DNA of 64,000 nt from Yamagishiella unicocca (taxonomy: Eukaryota > Chlorophyta > Chlorophyceae > Chlamydomonadales > Volvocaceae), in contig BDSL01000008.1 of NCBI GenBank assembly GCA_003116995.1, positions 992,001-1,056,000 of the forward strand, given 5' to 3'. The notes beneath the pieces were generated by a model. The model was given only the letters and a program-made list of their open reading frames with translations, was not told the DNA's origin and ran no database searches. The position numbers and the translations under genes are program-made. Below, piece by piece: positions 39,599-50,059 of the stretch (position 1 is its first letter; each line of letters opens with the position of its first letter).

Positions 39599-42500
39599 GG
39601 CTCCCCCGCGGGTGACAGCCACAGCCACGACCACCACGGCCACCCAGCTCCACATCACCAGGGCGCCGGCTCCGGAGCTGGCAGCGATGGGTGGAAGTGG
39701 CAGGAGCCCGTCTTGGACGCCTCCCTGTCCTCCGCCGACCGGGCAGTGCTGGCCCTTGCCCGCGCCGCAGCCAACCTGTCCGCAAAGGCCGCGGTAAGCA
39801 ACCGACGCCAAAGGGGCCCTACAAGCGCGCCTTTCTTGCCTCACTGCGTACGTCCCGGTGTGTGTATTCAACCCATGTTCATCCCAACCACGCACCCAAA
39901 CTGCCAACTGCCTTTCCTGGCGCAGGTCGAACGCGCCGCCGCATCGCACGGTCTCACCCTGGTGACCAACTCGGATGTATGTGTTGGGCCGCTGCTGCCG
40001 CCCTTCGGCTCGACTGTCGACGATGACGGGGAGGAGGGAGACGGCATGGCGCTGGCGCTGCCGCTGGATCGCCTGGCGGCGAGTGCACAGGGGCCCCAGC
40101 AGGTACGGCACCCAGTGGCTGGACATGACTAAGCTAGCCAGGTTATAAGTCGCCGTGGTGACGTCCTCATGGTACGGATGCGTGGACTGGCACTCCGTCC
40201 CCTGCTCCTCAAGGCCGTGTATGCAACCCCCCCGCGCCGTAGCCCCGCCCGCCACGCCCTTCGCCCACACCTGCCCTCGCACTGCAGCGGAGCACGCTTG
40301 CTGGCGGCGCCACCGCCCTCTTCAGCGCCGTCTTCGCGACGCGATCCGCGGCGGCCGCCTCCACCCGGGAAGGTGTTTCCTCCCCTGGTCACCACCACCA
40401 CCACCCCCCTGCCAACGCCGTGGAATACTTGGCATCCTTGACGCACGGCCACCCCGAGGACGAGCTGATGGACCTCGCCCACCTGGTGGCTGAGGGCGGC
40501 GGTGGAGACACGGACGACGATACCGAGGAGGACGCCGGGCGGGGACACACCCTCAGCCATGGCGCTGGGAGCAGCAACGGCGTCGGCAAGGGCAAGTCGA
40601 CGCCGCCGACCTTGATGGGCGCCGCCGCGGCGGCACTGACGCGTGTCGCCCAGGCCGCGACGACCGCAGCTGACATGCAGGCGCCGATGAGCAGGGCGGC
40701 GGGGGCGGCCTCGGCGGCGGCGCATGCGGCGCAGGCCGCGGTGGCCAGCGCGGCAAAGGCGACTGCCCAGGTGCGGATAGGGACGGCTGGAGCGCTTTGC
40801 GCACCGGAAACACTTGTGGCGCGTGCGCCGGACACGGTGGTCAGTCCCGGCTGCTGCTCGGCAATGCAGTTGCGGGCGGCCCCTGGGAAGGACATGGCTT
40901 GGCCTTGTCACACCGGTGCCTGCGGCCGTCGCCTGGGCCACAACACGCATATCCCTGGCCACCATGGCCTTGTCGCCGGATCCTAAAAACCTCTTGACGT
41001 GCATCGGAAGAGCTCAACGATCGGAACTCCCCGACCTGCGACCCACTCCCCTGCCTCTCTTCGGCTGCCGCCCTCCCATCCCACACAACCGCCCTCTCCA
41101 CACAACCGCCCTCTCCACACCACCACCCTCTCCACACAACCGCCCTCTCCACACAACCGCCCTCTCCACACAACCGCCCTCTCCACACAACCGCCCTCTC
41201 CACACAACCCGGCCCCGCTCGCAGATGATGCCCAACTACGGCGACCCCTCCTCTAGCTGGCTGGTGGCGGACGATGTCGCGGGGGGCGTGCGTTACATCG
41301 TCATCGCCGCCGGCCCCGACCTGCGGCGCCGCACCGGCCGCGACCTGACCACCGACCTGGTCACCTTCGAGACCTACAACCTGGGAGCGAAGGTCAACAG
41401 GTGATCGCGGCGCCTATTCGGCTGTCGTGTCGGACACTCGTAGCCCAGCCGTGCTTGGTGGCGGTTTCCGGCATGCATCGCACCTTGAGCCATGGCCGTT
41501 GCCTATCGCAGGGCGCCATCCTTGGGCATGGACGTCTCTCCAGCGCCAATATTTTGTAACATAATGCATACTACTTGTATATTCCACACAAGTTATCGCC
41601 TTGAGGAGTCCATGTCGCTGAATCCCCTGCCTGCGCTCCGGAACCCAACCCAGGCGCCTGTACGTGGAGGCCACCGCGCTGTATGCGAGGTTCATGCCGC
41701 TGGTGATGGACTTCCTGGAGGCCGCACCCGAGGGCAACATCTGCTTTGGCGGCGAGGTGGGTCAGCAGGTGGCCGAAAGAGGACGCTCGTCCACGTTGGT
41801 GCCTCGGTACCGAGTTGCCGATGTAGCTATCTTCAAATGACTGCAGTGAATGCGACCAGGACCAGGGTGGTCCCCCTGCGCACGTATTACTCCGTATTCC
41901 TGGACGCTGGCGCTTACCCTACCTATGCTGATGCTGATGCTGCCGCAGGGCGTGGGCGGCAGCCTGGCCGTGCTGCTGCAGCTCATGTGCTGCCACCGCG
42001 GCCTGCGGTTCACCCGCCTGATGCCCGCGGTCGCAGTGGACTCGCCTGCGGTGCTGGCGCAGGTGCCGCTCAACCAGCGCCGCATGTGGGGCTCGGCCGG
42101 CAAGGACCACCAACACCATCACCAACAACAGGTCCGCGGGGGGGGGTTGGTCCGTGGTCGCCAGCGATAGATCTCTCCGTCGCCCTGCGTGTTCCTGCAG
42201 AATGAACACCGGGTCCGCCGCATCCTAAAACCCTAAAACTCCACCCGTTCCCCCTCAGGACCAGCTGGAGGACGTCCTGGAGGACCTCATGCTCCGCACT
42301 GTGTTAGAGGAGCTGGGTCTGCCGCAGGACGCCGTACGCAATCTGGTGATGGCGCAGCCGCAACCGCAGCAGGGCAACGGCAACGGCCAGGCGCAAGCAC
42401 CCGGCCTGCAGCATCCGAACCAACATCACCACCACCAACAGCAACAACAACAACAACATCAACAGCAGCAACAGCATCAGAGCCGCTCGGGTGGCCCTAT

Positions 42501-43041
42501 GCTGGTAATGGCGGCGGCGGCGGCAGGCGGTGGCGGTGGCGCGGGATCGGCTGCGGATCCCGCGCTCGCGCAGGTGTTTCGTCTGGTGGGCAAGGTGGTG
42601 CACGTAGACACCATAGGGAGCGTCAACAGCCGAGCGGCAGCGGCGGCGGCTGCTAGCTCGGATGAGGGAGATGAGGGCGTGCCGGTGGATGCCATGATGA
42701 ACGGCAGCGGGGAGCTGGCTTCGGTGGCGGCAGTGCTGGGGTCCGGCCTGGGTGGCGTCAAGCGGCTTGATGTCGCGATGGTCGGCAGCTTTGCCACTGC
42801 CGCCGCCACCGCTGCGGCGTCCGCTGCGGTGGAGCAGCTGCGTTACGTCGGCGCCGGCGCCATGCGGGCGGCGGGGGGCAGCGCGGGGGGGGCGATGGCG
42901 ATGGCGACATCGCTGGGGCCCATGGCGCGTAGGGCAACGATGTCGGGCGGGGCGGCGGCCGTGACGGGCCTATCTAATGCCGCCGGTAGCCATGGGCTTG
43001 TATTTGAGAGTGAGGAGGATGTGAGCGGTTGGGGCGTGTAA
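39599..43041 (+). CDS. Class-3 lipase (PLIP-like) family protein with degenerate catalytic motif; N terminus unresolved
   Basis: Exons 39599-39793, 39926-40102, 40288-40770, 41225-41400, 41654-41756, 41949-42131 and 42259-43041 are all in consistent phase and give at least 639 residues. The order of motifs follows plant plastid PLIP lipases: SSSWLVADDVAGGVRYIVI, a LYVEATALYARFMPLVMDFL helix, the nucleophile-elbow strand, LMPAVAVDSPAVL, and LGLPQDAVRNLVM. In the family the elbow reads GHSLGGS; here exons 41756 and 41949 join to give GGEGVGGS, so the Ser is Gly and the His is Glu. The following family segment HRDIVPR, which holds the catalytic Asp, is replaced by a Gln/His/Ala-rich tract. The N-terminal part has His-rich and acidic low-complexity stretches. 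It may therefore be a non-hydrolytic paralogue. The first coding exon lies upstream of 39599 and was not identified. Confidence 0.75.
41082..41208. repeat. Minisatellite, unit CCACACAACCGCCCTCT
   Basis: About seven 17-base copies, one with ACCACCACC in place of ACAACCGCC, lie in the intron immediately before the exon at 41225. They may double as its polypyrimidine-rich tract. Confidence 0.85.
42224..42238 (+). repeat. Short interstitial telomere-like motif (CCCTAAAA)
   Basis: CCTAAAACCCTAAAA lies in the intron before exon 42259. The 8-base unit matches the Chlamydomonas-type telomere repeat TTTTAGGG, but only about two copies are present. Confidence 0.5.
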
Positions 43042-43721
43042 GGAGACCTGGTAGATGATCAGATGCATTGAGCGAAAGCCTAGGGTGTTAGTACAAGAGC
43101 TGTGAATAAAGGAGCAGGGCAGCTGCAGGTTTTTGGTGTGCCACAGACAAGTGATGGAGAAAGTGTGTTGTCCTTATTTTGCTGTCAGGGTCATGCAGGC
43201 GTGTTGGGTGAGCCGCGCTGGACGCATTATGGACGGTTCGTGGGCATAATTGATGGCGCTGCGGGAGCGTGTGGGAAGAGTAGAAGTGATCCGCCAGACG
43301 TGGGCGGGCCGTGGCCGTTTGCGTGCATGGACAAGGGAGTGTATTGATCATGGGCCCATTCGAAACTAAAGTAACATTAGACGAAGGGCGGGCGGGCCGG
43401 ACCGTGTCCTGTGCCTGAAATAGGGCAGCAGCGGGCAAAACGACGTGTTTTACGGAGTGGATCGGGCAGCTTGAGTTCCTTTGCATCTATTTCCAGGCAA
43501 AGGCTCGGCGCTATGGAAATGTAATCATCAGTTGGAAAACCTGGAGCAAAATTGCACCGCACGCTCTGCAGCCGCATAAGCCGTACGGGCCGGGTACGAG
43601 CTATGCGAAATTCATATGTATAGCGTATCGCCACTATGGCCCTTACTGTAAAGTAAACGTAAATCATTGTTTGACTTCAATTGCTGTTATGAGGCCGTCC
43701 AGTTTTCTTTTCTAGTGAACT
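43042..43721. other. Short intergenic region between lipase-like and tubby-like genes
   Basis: A TGTAA signal at 43647-43651 could end the upstream transcript, which would leave only about 50-70 bases before the next start codon. No coding sequence was recognised. Confidence 0.4.
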
Positions 43722-46700
43722 ATGGCAGCCTCGGTCGACGCCGTGCCGATACCAAGACGCGTGCTTGCAAAGCCCGCTCCTCTTGACCTTAGTTCAATCG
43801 CCCTAGCCTCTTCCTCGACACCCAGTCGTATCCAGCTATGGTCCGCTCTACGTGTCGCGCCGGAGGCTGTTTCGCCTGGGACCCCAACGCCTCGTCATGA
43901 AGGCGGACTTAGCCCTGGCATCGGCTTGAGTCCCCTTGCCGGCGAGGCCGCTGAAGGTGGCTGGGCTGGGCTGCCAGCGCACCTACTGGAACTTATCTTC
44001 GCATCGCTGCGAGACTCGCAGGGACGGTGGCCCTCAAGGAAGGTGGGTAGGAACAACGCCTCGCTGTGTTGAGTGAAACAGATTATGCAACGTGGCTGTG
44101 AACGCTCAGGGACCTTAGGCCGCGGCCTTTGTTGGCGTTGCCAGCATGCCCATAAAGTGGCGTCATCCAACCATTTTGCGTCCTGTCAGTGAAGCCTATG
44201 CTTATCGGTGCTTTAAGCTTACGCGCGATTTCATTTGTGGCTTAGTCGAATACCAAAAAAGAGTGCCCGTTGAAAAGTTGGGAGGGGGCAGCCCCGAGTG
44301 CGAAGGTTCGATGCACGAAGCAACGTGCATATTACTACTGTGTTCGCTACCTCAGCCCTGGGCGGACGTCCTTGGCCAGTTCACCAGCTCGCGGCGCCCG
44401 TCCCTCTGCCAGACATGGTTTACCTTCTAAGCTATCCGATAGTTCCTTTTCCTTGGTGCGCAATTCTCCACGCACTCGAACGGCTTGCGGCCCCACCTGC
44501 CTACTACCCTCCGTCGGTTGCAGGTTCTCTTCAGCGCCTGCGGCGTCTGTAAGTTATGGCGCCGCGTGGGTTACACCCTCTTCTTCTCCAATGTCTGGAA
44601 CAACCATTCGGACGTCGTGGTGCATCCCTCTCAGCTCTTCACGCTGGTAGGACGCGGTCGGGCGTAACGGGGGAGGTCTTTGGATGGCTTCGCCCCTCCG
44701 CGCGCTGTGCGTGCGGACAGAGCAGTGCGCCACCCGTGCCTCGGTGGGCTATTCCACGGACAGGCGGAAGCGGGTGTGAACTCGCAGCGCAGACCCTGCA
44801 TCACTGCCCACACAGCCGCACTGGCGCTGCATTTGTGCGCTCCTCCAACTGCGATGCGTTGTCAGGACAGCCTTTTCCCGGCCGAACCTGGGTGGGAGCC
44901 AGCTGGTACGGGCGCCAGTAGTGCTGGGCTACGTCCACACGCAAGGAAGCCCCGGAATGAGCGCTCCCCCGGAAACGTCCGCTTACCCTGTTTCCGCGCC
45001 TGACCAACCCGAACACGCCCTCTCCCCCCAATCCGTCTCATCCCCTCCCCCCCCGCCTGCCTCATCTCCCCTTCCCCTCCAATCTGCCTCATCTCCCCTC
45101 CCCCATTCAGAGTCCGCAGCCCCTGCGCCTGCACACGAGTGACCACCTCCTGCGCTGCTTCGTGCACCGCACGCCTTGCCCCTCCACCGGCGTCTCGCCG
45201 CGGTTTGGTCGGCTCTGGCGCTTCGCCCTGTACCTGGGGTCGGACCACCGAGGCCTGAGGGCGGGGCCGGGAGCCGGCGGCGGCGGGGGGCAGCCGTCAG
45301 GCGCTCAGCTGTTAATGTGGGCGCATCAAACGAGCAGGTGAGCCCGATCAGAATTTCAAGGGGCGCGTACCGCGTAACCAAGCTGGAAATTGCAAAACCT
45401 GGATGCTGCTTGACTTTTAAGCGGGAGAAACGCGGTTGCGTTTAGGTAAGGAGTGGGCGGGGGGGGGCGCGAAGCGCTCCGCTTGCGTGTCAGCGATGCC
45501 CTGCCCTTTCCTCGGGCTGATCCTCGCGCGCTGAAATGCGAAAGCCCAAGCCTGGCATCAGCCCCATGGCCAGCTGAGATTCACTGACACACACGCACAC
45601 AAACGCAAACACGCCGGTTCCAATCCCCAGGAGATCGTATCAACTGCTCCTGAGCCCCGCCTCGGGGCCCGGGCCGGGTCCGGGCGGCGGTGCTCGGGGT
45701 GGAGCCGCCGGTGGAGGAGGTGGTGGCGGCAGCAGCGGATGGTACTCGCCCCCGCAGAATAACAACACTGGTGGCGGCAGCCAGCACTCGCAGGACTCCG
45801 GTGTGGTGGCCGTCCTGCGGAGTAACATCCGCTGCAGCCACTACGAACTGGTGCCGGAGGCGTGAGTCGCAGCGCGGAAGGGGGAGAGCTGTTGCGATGA
45901 GGGTGTGACTGGGTTGGGCGTAAAGGAGGGCTGCAGGGAGGGCTGCTGCGCGAACTTGTCGTGGACTGTCGCGTCGAACACCACCAGTCATTTTCATCCC
46001 TCAAAGCTGTAGCAGCACGCTGTGAGCGTATCATAACACGTGTTTTCCCGTGCCGGCTCTCCGTCGCCTGGCGCGCAGGTCCTGCCCCTGGGCTCGTCGG
46101 CTCATCGCAGTAGCGGGCTACATGCCCCCACTTGGCGGGCCCCCGCTGCCGCTCATCCAGCTTGAGTACCGGCTGCGGGTGCGAGGCATCATGCTGCCCA
46201 GAAGGTGCGCAGCTGGACGTGGAGGGGCAGGGGGGAGGGGAGGTGCAGGGAGGGGGAGGAGGTGCAGGGAGGGGGAGGAGATGCAGGGAGGGGGAGGAGG
46301 TGGAAGGCCCCTTGAGTGTCGGACGATGCCGGGGGAGCTAGGGAACAAAGCTAGGCTGAATGCTTGGCGGGTGGTGGAGACAGGGGCGCGTAGGGGCATG
46401 GGATCCGCTGCAGCCCAGCGAAGGGAGTTCTGCTGTTGTGGCGCTTTCTCACCATATTACCGCTTCCTCACCATACCACCGCTTCCCTCCCCCTCGTCGG
46501 CACCACAGGATGAAGGTTCAGGTTCCGGTACCGCACAGCCTGCAGCGGGTCGTACACAACCCACTGTACGACCTCCACGAGCCGGTGACGGGGGGTCCCA
46601 GCGCGATAGGCGCTGGCTGGCCGCCGGCAGCCTATGCTGGCGCCGGAGCCGTCATGGCGCCCCCGGTGGCGGGGCCCGGTGCGGCGCTGGCGGGAGCTCC

Positions 46701-47659
46701 CGCCGGCGCTGGCGGATTCATGGGTGATGGCGTTGAGGGCCTTATGGACAACCTGGAGGACCTCCTCGAGGCCGCGGTGAGTTCTAGGTAGTGACGTGTC
46801 GGGGGAACGGAGGAACGGACGCAAGTAAAGGGCCCCATGCAGTTGCCAGCTGAGCCTCGTCTGCCATGACCACTGCGCCTGCAGCTCCAGCGCCACCCAC
46901 GGCAGCTGCATGGCTTGCAGCCGGGCAGCGTTGGGTCGTTGTCGTACGGGGTCCTCCCACCCCCCTCCCGCCGCTAGCGCTGCCCTCTCACCTGACCCAT
47001 GCCGCCCCACCCCAACGTGGTGGATGCCCGCACAGATGCGCACCGAGCCGCTGCTGTTCGCTAACATGGTGGACGCAGCAGCGGTGCGCCCGGCCGACGA
47101 CGACGACGACGCCCGCGGCGGCGGTGCGTCCGGCGCCGGCGCGGCGGCTCCCGCCGCCGCAGCCGCCGGCCACATCCGCGGCGCCCTCTTGCGCAGCGGC
47201 AGCTCCCTCCTGCGCGGCTTCCTGCAGTCCCGCCGGACACCGCACAACGCCGGCGGCGAGAGCCAGCCCGCTGGCGGCTCCGTGCAGTGGTGGGGCCCCG
47301 GGTCGCCGGGGCGCGCCGCCGGAGGCGCTGACGTGGACACTCCCAGCAGCGACGACGGCAAGGGCGGCTGGTCGGCCCGGACGCCGCCGCCCGCGCCCGT
47401 TGTGCGGCTGCAGAACAAGGCGCCGCACTGGAACGACGGGCTCATGTGTTGGTGCCTCAACTTCCGCGGCCGCGTCAAGATGGCGTCCGTGAAGAACTTC
47501 CAGCTCATGTGCTCGGCCGACAGCGCAGGGCGCTGCGTGATGCAGTTCGGCAAGGTGGAGGAGGGCGTGTACATCCTGGACTTCAACCCCTGCGTGCTCA
47601 CGGCCGCGCAGGCGTTTGCCGCGGCGCTGTCCACCTTCGAGACAAAGTACCTGTTGTGA
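43722..47659 (+). CDS. Tubby-like F-box protein
   Basis: Eight exons: 43722-44042, 44524-44646, 45111-45337, 45631-45861, 46079-46204, 46509-46776, 46885-46950, 47036-47659; 1,986 bases, 662 codons, 661 residues. An F-box near residues 88-125 (LPAHLLELIFASL...WPSRKVLFSACGVCKLWRRV) carries the WPSRK signature of plant TULPs. Tubby-domain blocks follow: RFALYLGSDHRG, VAVLRSNIRCSHYEL, EYRLRVRGIMLPRRM, and the highly conserved end NKAPHWNDGLMCWCLNF, GRVKMASVKNFQL, VMQFGKVEEGVYILDFN, and FAAALSTFETKYLL. Family knowledge: the F-box recruits an SCF ubiquitin ligase and the tubby barrel binds phosphoinositides at the plasma membrane. Alga-specific Gly/Ala/Asp-rich inserts of 60-100 residues split the tubby domain. 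The GGG|GTCCTC donor after 46950 is weak. Confidence 0.95.
47326..47371 (+). repeat. Coding arm of an inverted duplication (tubby-like gene)
   Basis: These 46 bases of the last tubby exon are the exact reverse complement of 47972-48017. Similarity continues patchily beyond the identical core, for example GCGCGGGCGGC on the reverse arm. Confidence 0.9.
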
Positions 47660-50059
47660 TGTGAGGAGTAGGAAGCGGCCCGGCGGGCGGGGCAAGGGCG
47701 GGTGGTGGGGGTGGGGGGGGGCAACAGAGGAATCCCGTGGGTAGCGGCGCGGTGCGTGTGCGTTATCACGGGCGTCTGCGCGTGGTGGGTAGTCTGGGCG
47801 TCCGGCGATAGGAGACCATACTCCAACCATACTCCAACCGTACTCCAACCGCACGGCAACCGTGCTCCGTACACACATGAGACCGCGAGGCGGGCTCCTC
47901 GGGGTCGGACGTTTTGCGGGGAGGCCGAACTCGGCGGCGCCCTGGCGCGCGGGCGGCGTCGTTCAGGCTGGCCAGCCGCCCTTGCCGTCGTCGCTGCTGG
48001 GAGTGTCCACGTCAGCGAGTAGGGGACGCGTCGCGAGGTGGAGGAGGAGGGGGAGGAGAGGCGGGGAGAAAGAGGGGGAGAAGGGGGAGCGGGAAGGGGA
48101 GGAGGAGGCTACGGCTCGCTCGCCCGGTGCGTTGTCACGAGTGCGCCAATCTGCCGCTGAGGTTGCCGTCATCATGTGTTAATTTACCACAAAGCCGCGT
48201 GTGCGTGTGTGTGTGTACGTATGTGAATATGTGAGTGTGTCTTGGTTATGGCGGCCCTGGTCCGGCACCGCCGTCTTTGACCGTGGCTTCCGCCACTTGA
48301 ACATACCGCGGAGAGCCCTTACTATGGCAGGAGGTTGACGCCGGCGCACCTACGCTCACTTTTGAGCTCGCTGGTGCTGCAATCCGGTTTGTTTGCACGG
48401 CAGGTGTCCGTGCGTCCTGACAGTTGACCATGACTGGCATTGTGCCGCGCCCGGATTCGTGTGCCGGGCGCTAGTGTGAAGTACGGCACCGTAGATGTAT
48501 TACATGCCTGGACGGCAGGCGCATGGCAGGACAAGTGCATGAGCTCGCAGACATATCACATTTGGCTCGGCGGGCAGGCAGGCAGGGGCGCTGCCTGCCC
48601 GTCGCAGCGCCTCAGTTAGCACCGACGGGCGAGTGCCGCTACACGCGTTTATGCAGGCGGCCCTCGCCCGTGTTTCCCGGCATTTAGTTGTTGTCGTTGT
48701 CGCCTGGGGCGCCAGGACGGTAGAGGCGCTCTTGCCCCCCGGGTCTGGCGTGCCGCGAGGTGGGCATGGGGTCTGATGCGCTCCCGCGCACGGCAGTGTT
48801 GCATTGGTCGTTAGTCCACCTTTGGCCGATACCGGTAATCCCGAGATGGCACCAAGCCGCGTGTCATTTGTTTTTGTGGGATTGCGGCACATATAGGGAA
48901 GGGAAAATCGTGCCAGCCGGAGGGAAACTGGTCCTCGGGCATTACGTCTGGGAAAGGCTGACCGATGGAGGGAGTAGGTCGTTGCTTTGCGTGGAAGAGC
49001 GCTTCGGCGCACACCAAGTGCCGCGGTGGGTGTTTGGTTCGATGGGGGAAGGCCGGGTTAGTAAATAACACCCGCAGCCCGGGCCCATATAAGGACCTAT
49101 AAGGACCACCGGTGTGTTCATCTCCTGCTGTGAGCTATGGTTTGGGTTGCAAGTCATAGCGCTCCATAGTTATGCTGGCAGACGAAGATGCGGCGTGTCG
49201 TTGCTGGGTTTGCTATGGTTGGAGACTTAGGCCGCATCGGGAGCCTGTTCCACTGACACCGGGATTGGATATTTTTTGTTAAGAGTTCAGTCCTATTGAC
49301 TTCGGGATTCAGACACCTGCGATACGTTTCAGGGGCGTCAGGGGCTGAATTTCGATTCTTCTACTTAACAGCCGCATTTGCGGGATTGGCTACAGGGACA
49401 CCTGGGTGGGAGTATTGTTTGTGGATGGAGGAATGATCGTGTACAATGTTGTGTTGGTAATCTCTGACGAGGGAAACATGCCCAGGTTAATGGGATGGGC
49501 GGTACGGGCGCGCCTCCCCCCCAGACTTTTGGTATTCTTAGCCGCCATACTATGCATTACTTGCATGCCGGCAATGATTCATGCTTTGTAAAATTCTTAT
49601 TCGTGGCACTCCGCGAGCAATTCATCAGGACGGTCACGAATTATGCCGAGTGTCAGCTCCGGCTCGTCAGTTTCGGAGTGGACGATAGGGAACCAGAAAG
49701 CATCAACGGAAGCAAGCAGGTGCGCCAGTGAACACTTCGTTCCCTTCTGATTACGTTTGGAGAGAGCTAACTGCTTGGCATGCCCGGACAAGGCAGCATG
49801 GCTAACTCTAGCAGGCTACTGGGTGAATGAATGCAAGCCATTGGCAGACTAATGGCAATCAACCTTCCTCGGGGTCAATTGGGCTATATATTGTTGTTTG
49901 CTTGATTTCGACGCAAGTGTCGGGAATGTCAGATGTGCAAGTTCCGCAACAACAACCTGTAGCCTAATGACCGTTTCATATTTCCAAAATGTATAGGAAT
50001 TGTTAAGGTTGTTGTTCACGAACACGGAAGGGGGATTGGCCTGGGTTCACAACCTGGCC
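47660..50059. other. Intergenic region downstream of the tubby-like gene
   Basis: It contains the downstream arm of the inverted duplication (47972-48017), a GGGGGAGAAGGGGGAG purine tract (48040-48110), a short (GT)n run near 48205-48240, and otherwise no recognised coding sequence or RNA gene. The promoter of the F-box-like LRR gene should lie at the right end. Confidence 0.4.
47972..48017 (-). repeat. Downstream arm of the inverted duplication
   Basis: Exact reverse complement of 47326-47371, about 310 bases after the tubby stop codon. If the 3' UTR extends this far, the mRNA could form a 46-bp perfect stem with a loop of about 600 bases. Confidence 0.9.

Noticed and set aside
41082..41208. 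Regular short repeats that could suggest a CRISPR array
   Set aside because: The 17-base units are directly joined without unique spacers and lie in a eukaryotic intron.
46468..47874. Open frame of 468 codons on the minus strand
   Set aside because: It is antisense to well-supported tubby-like exons; its length reflects GC-rich codon bias in the opposite strand.
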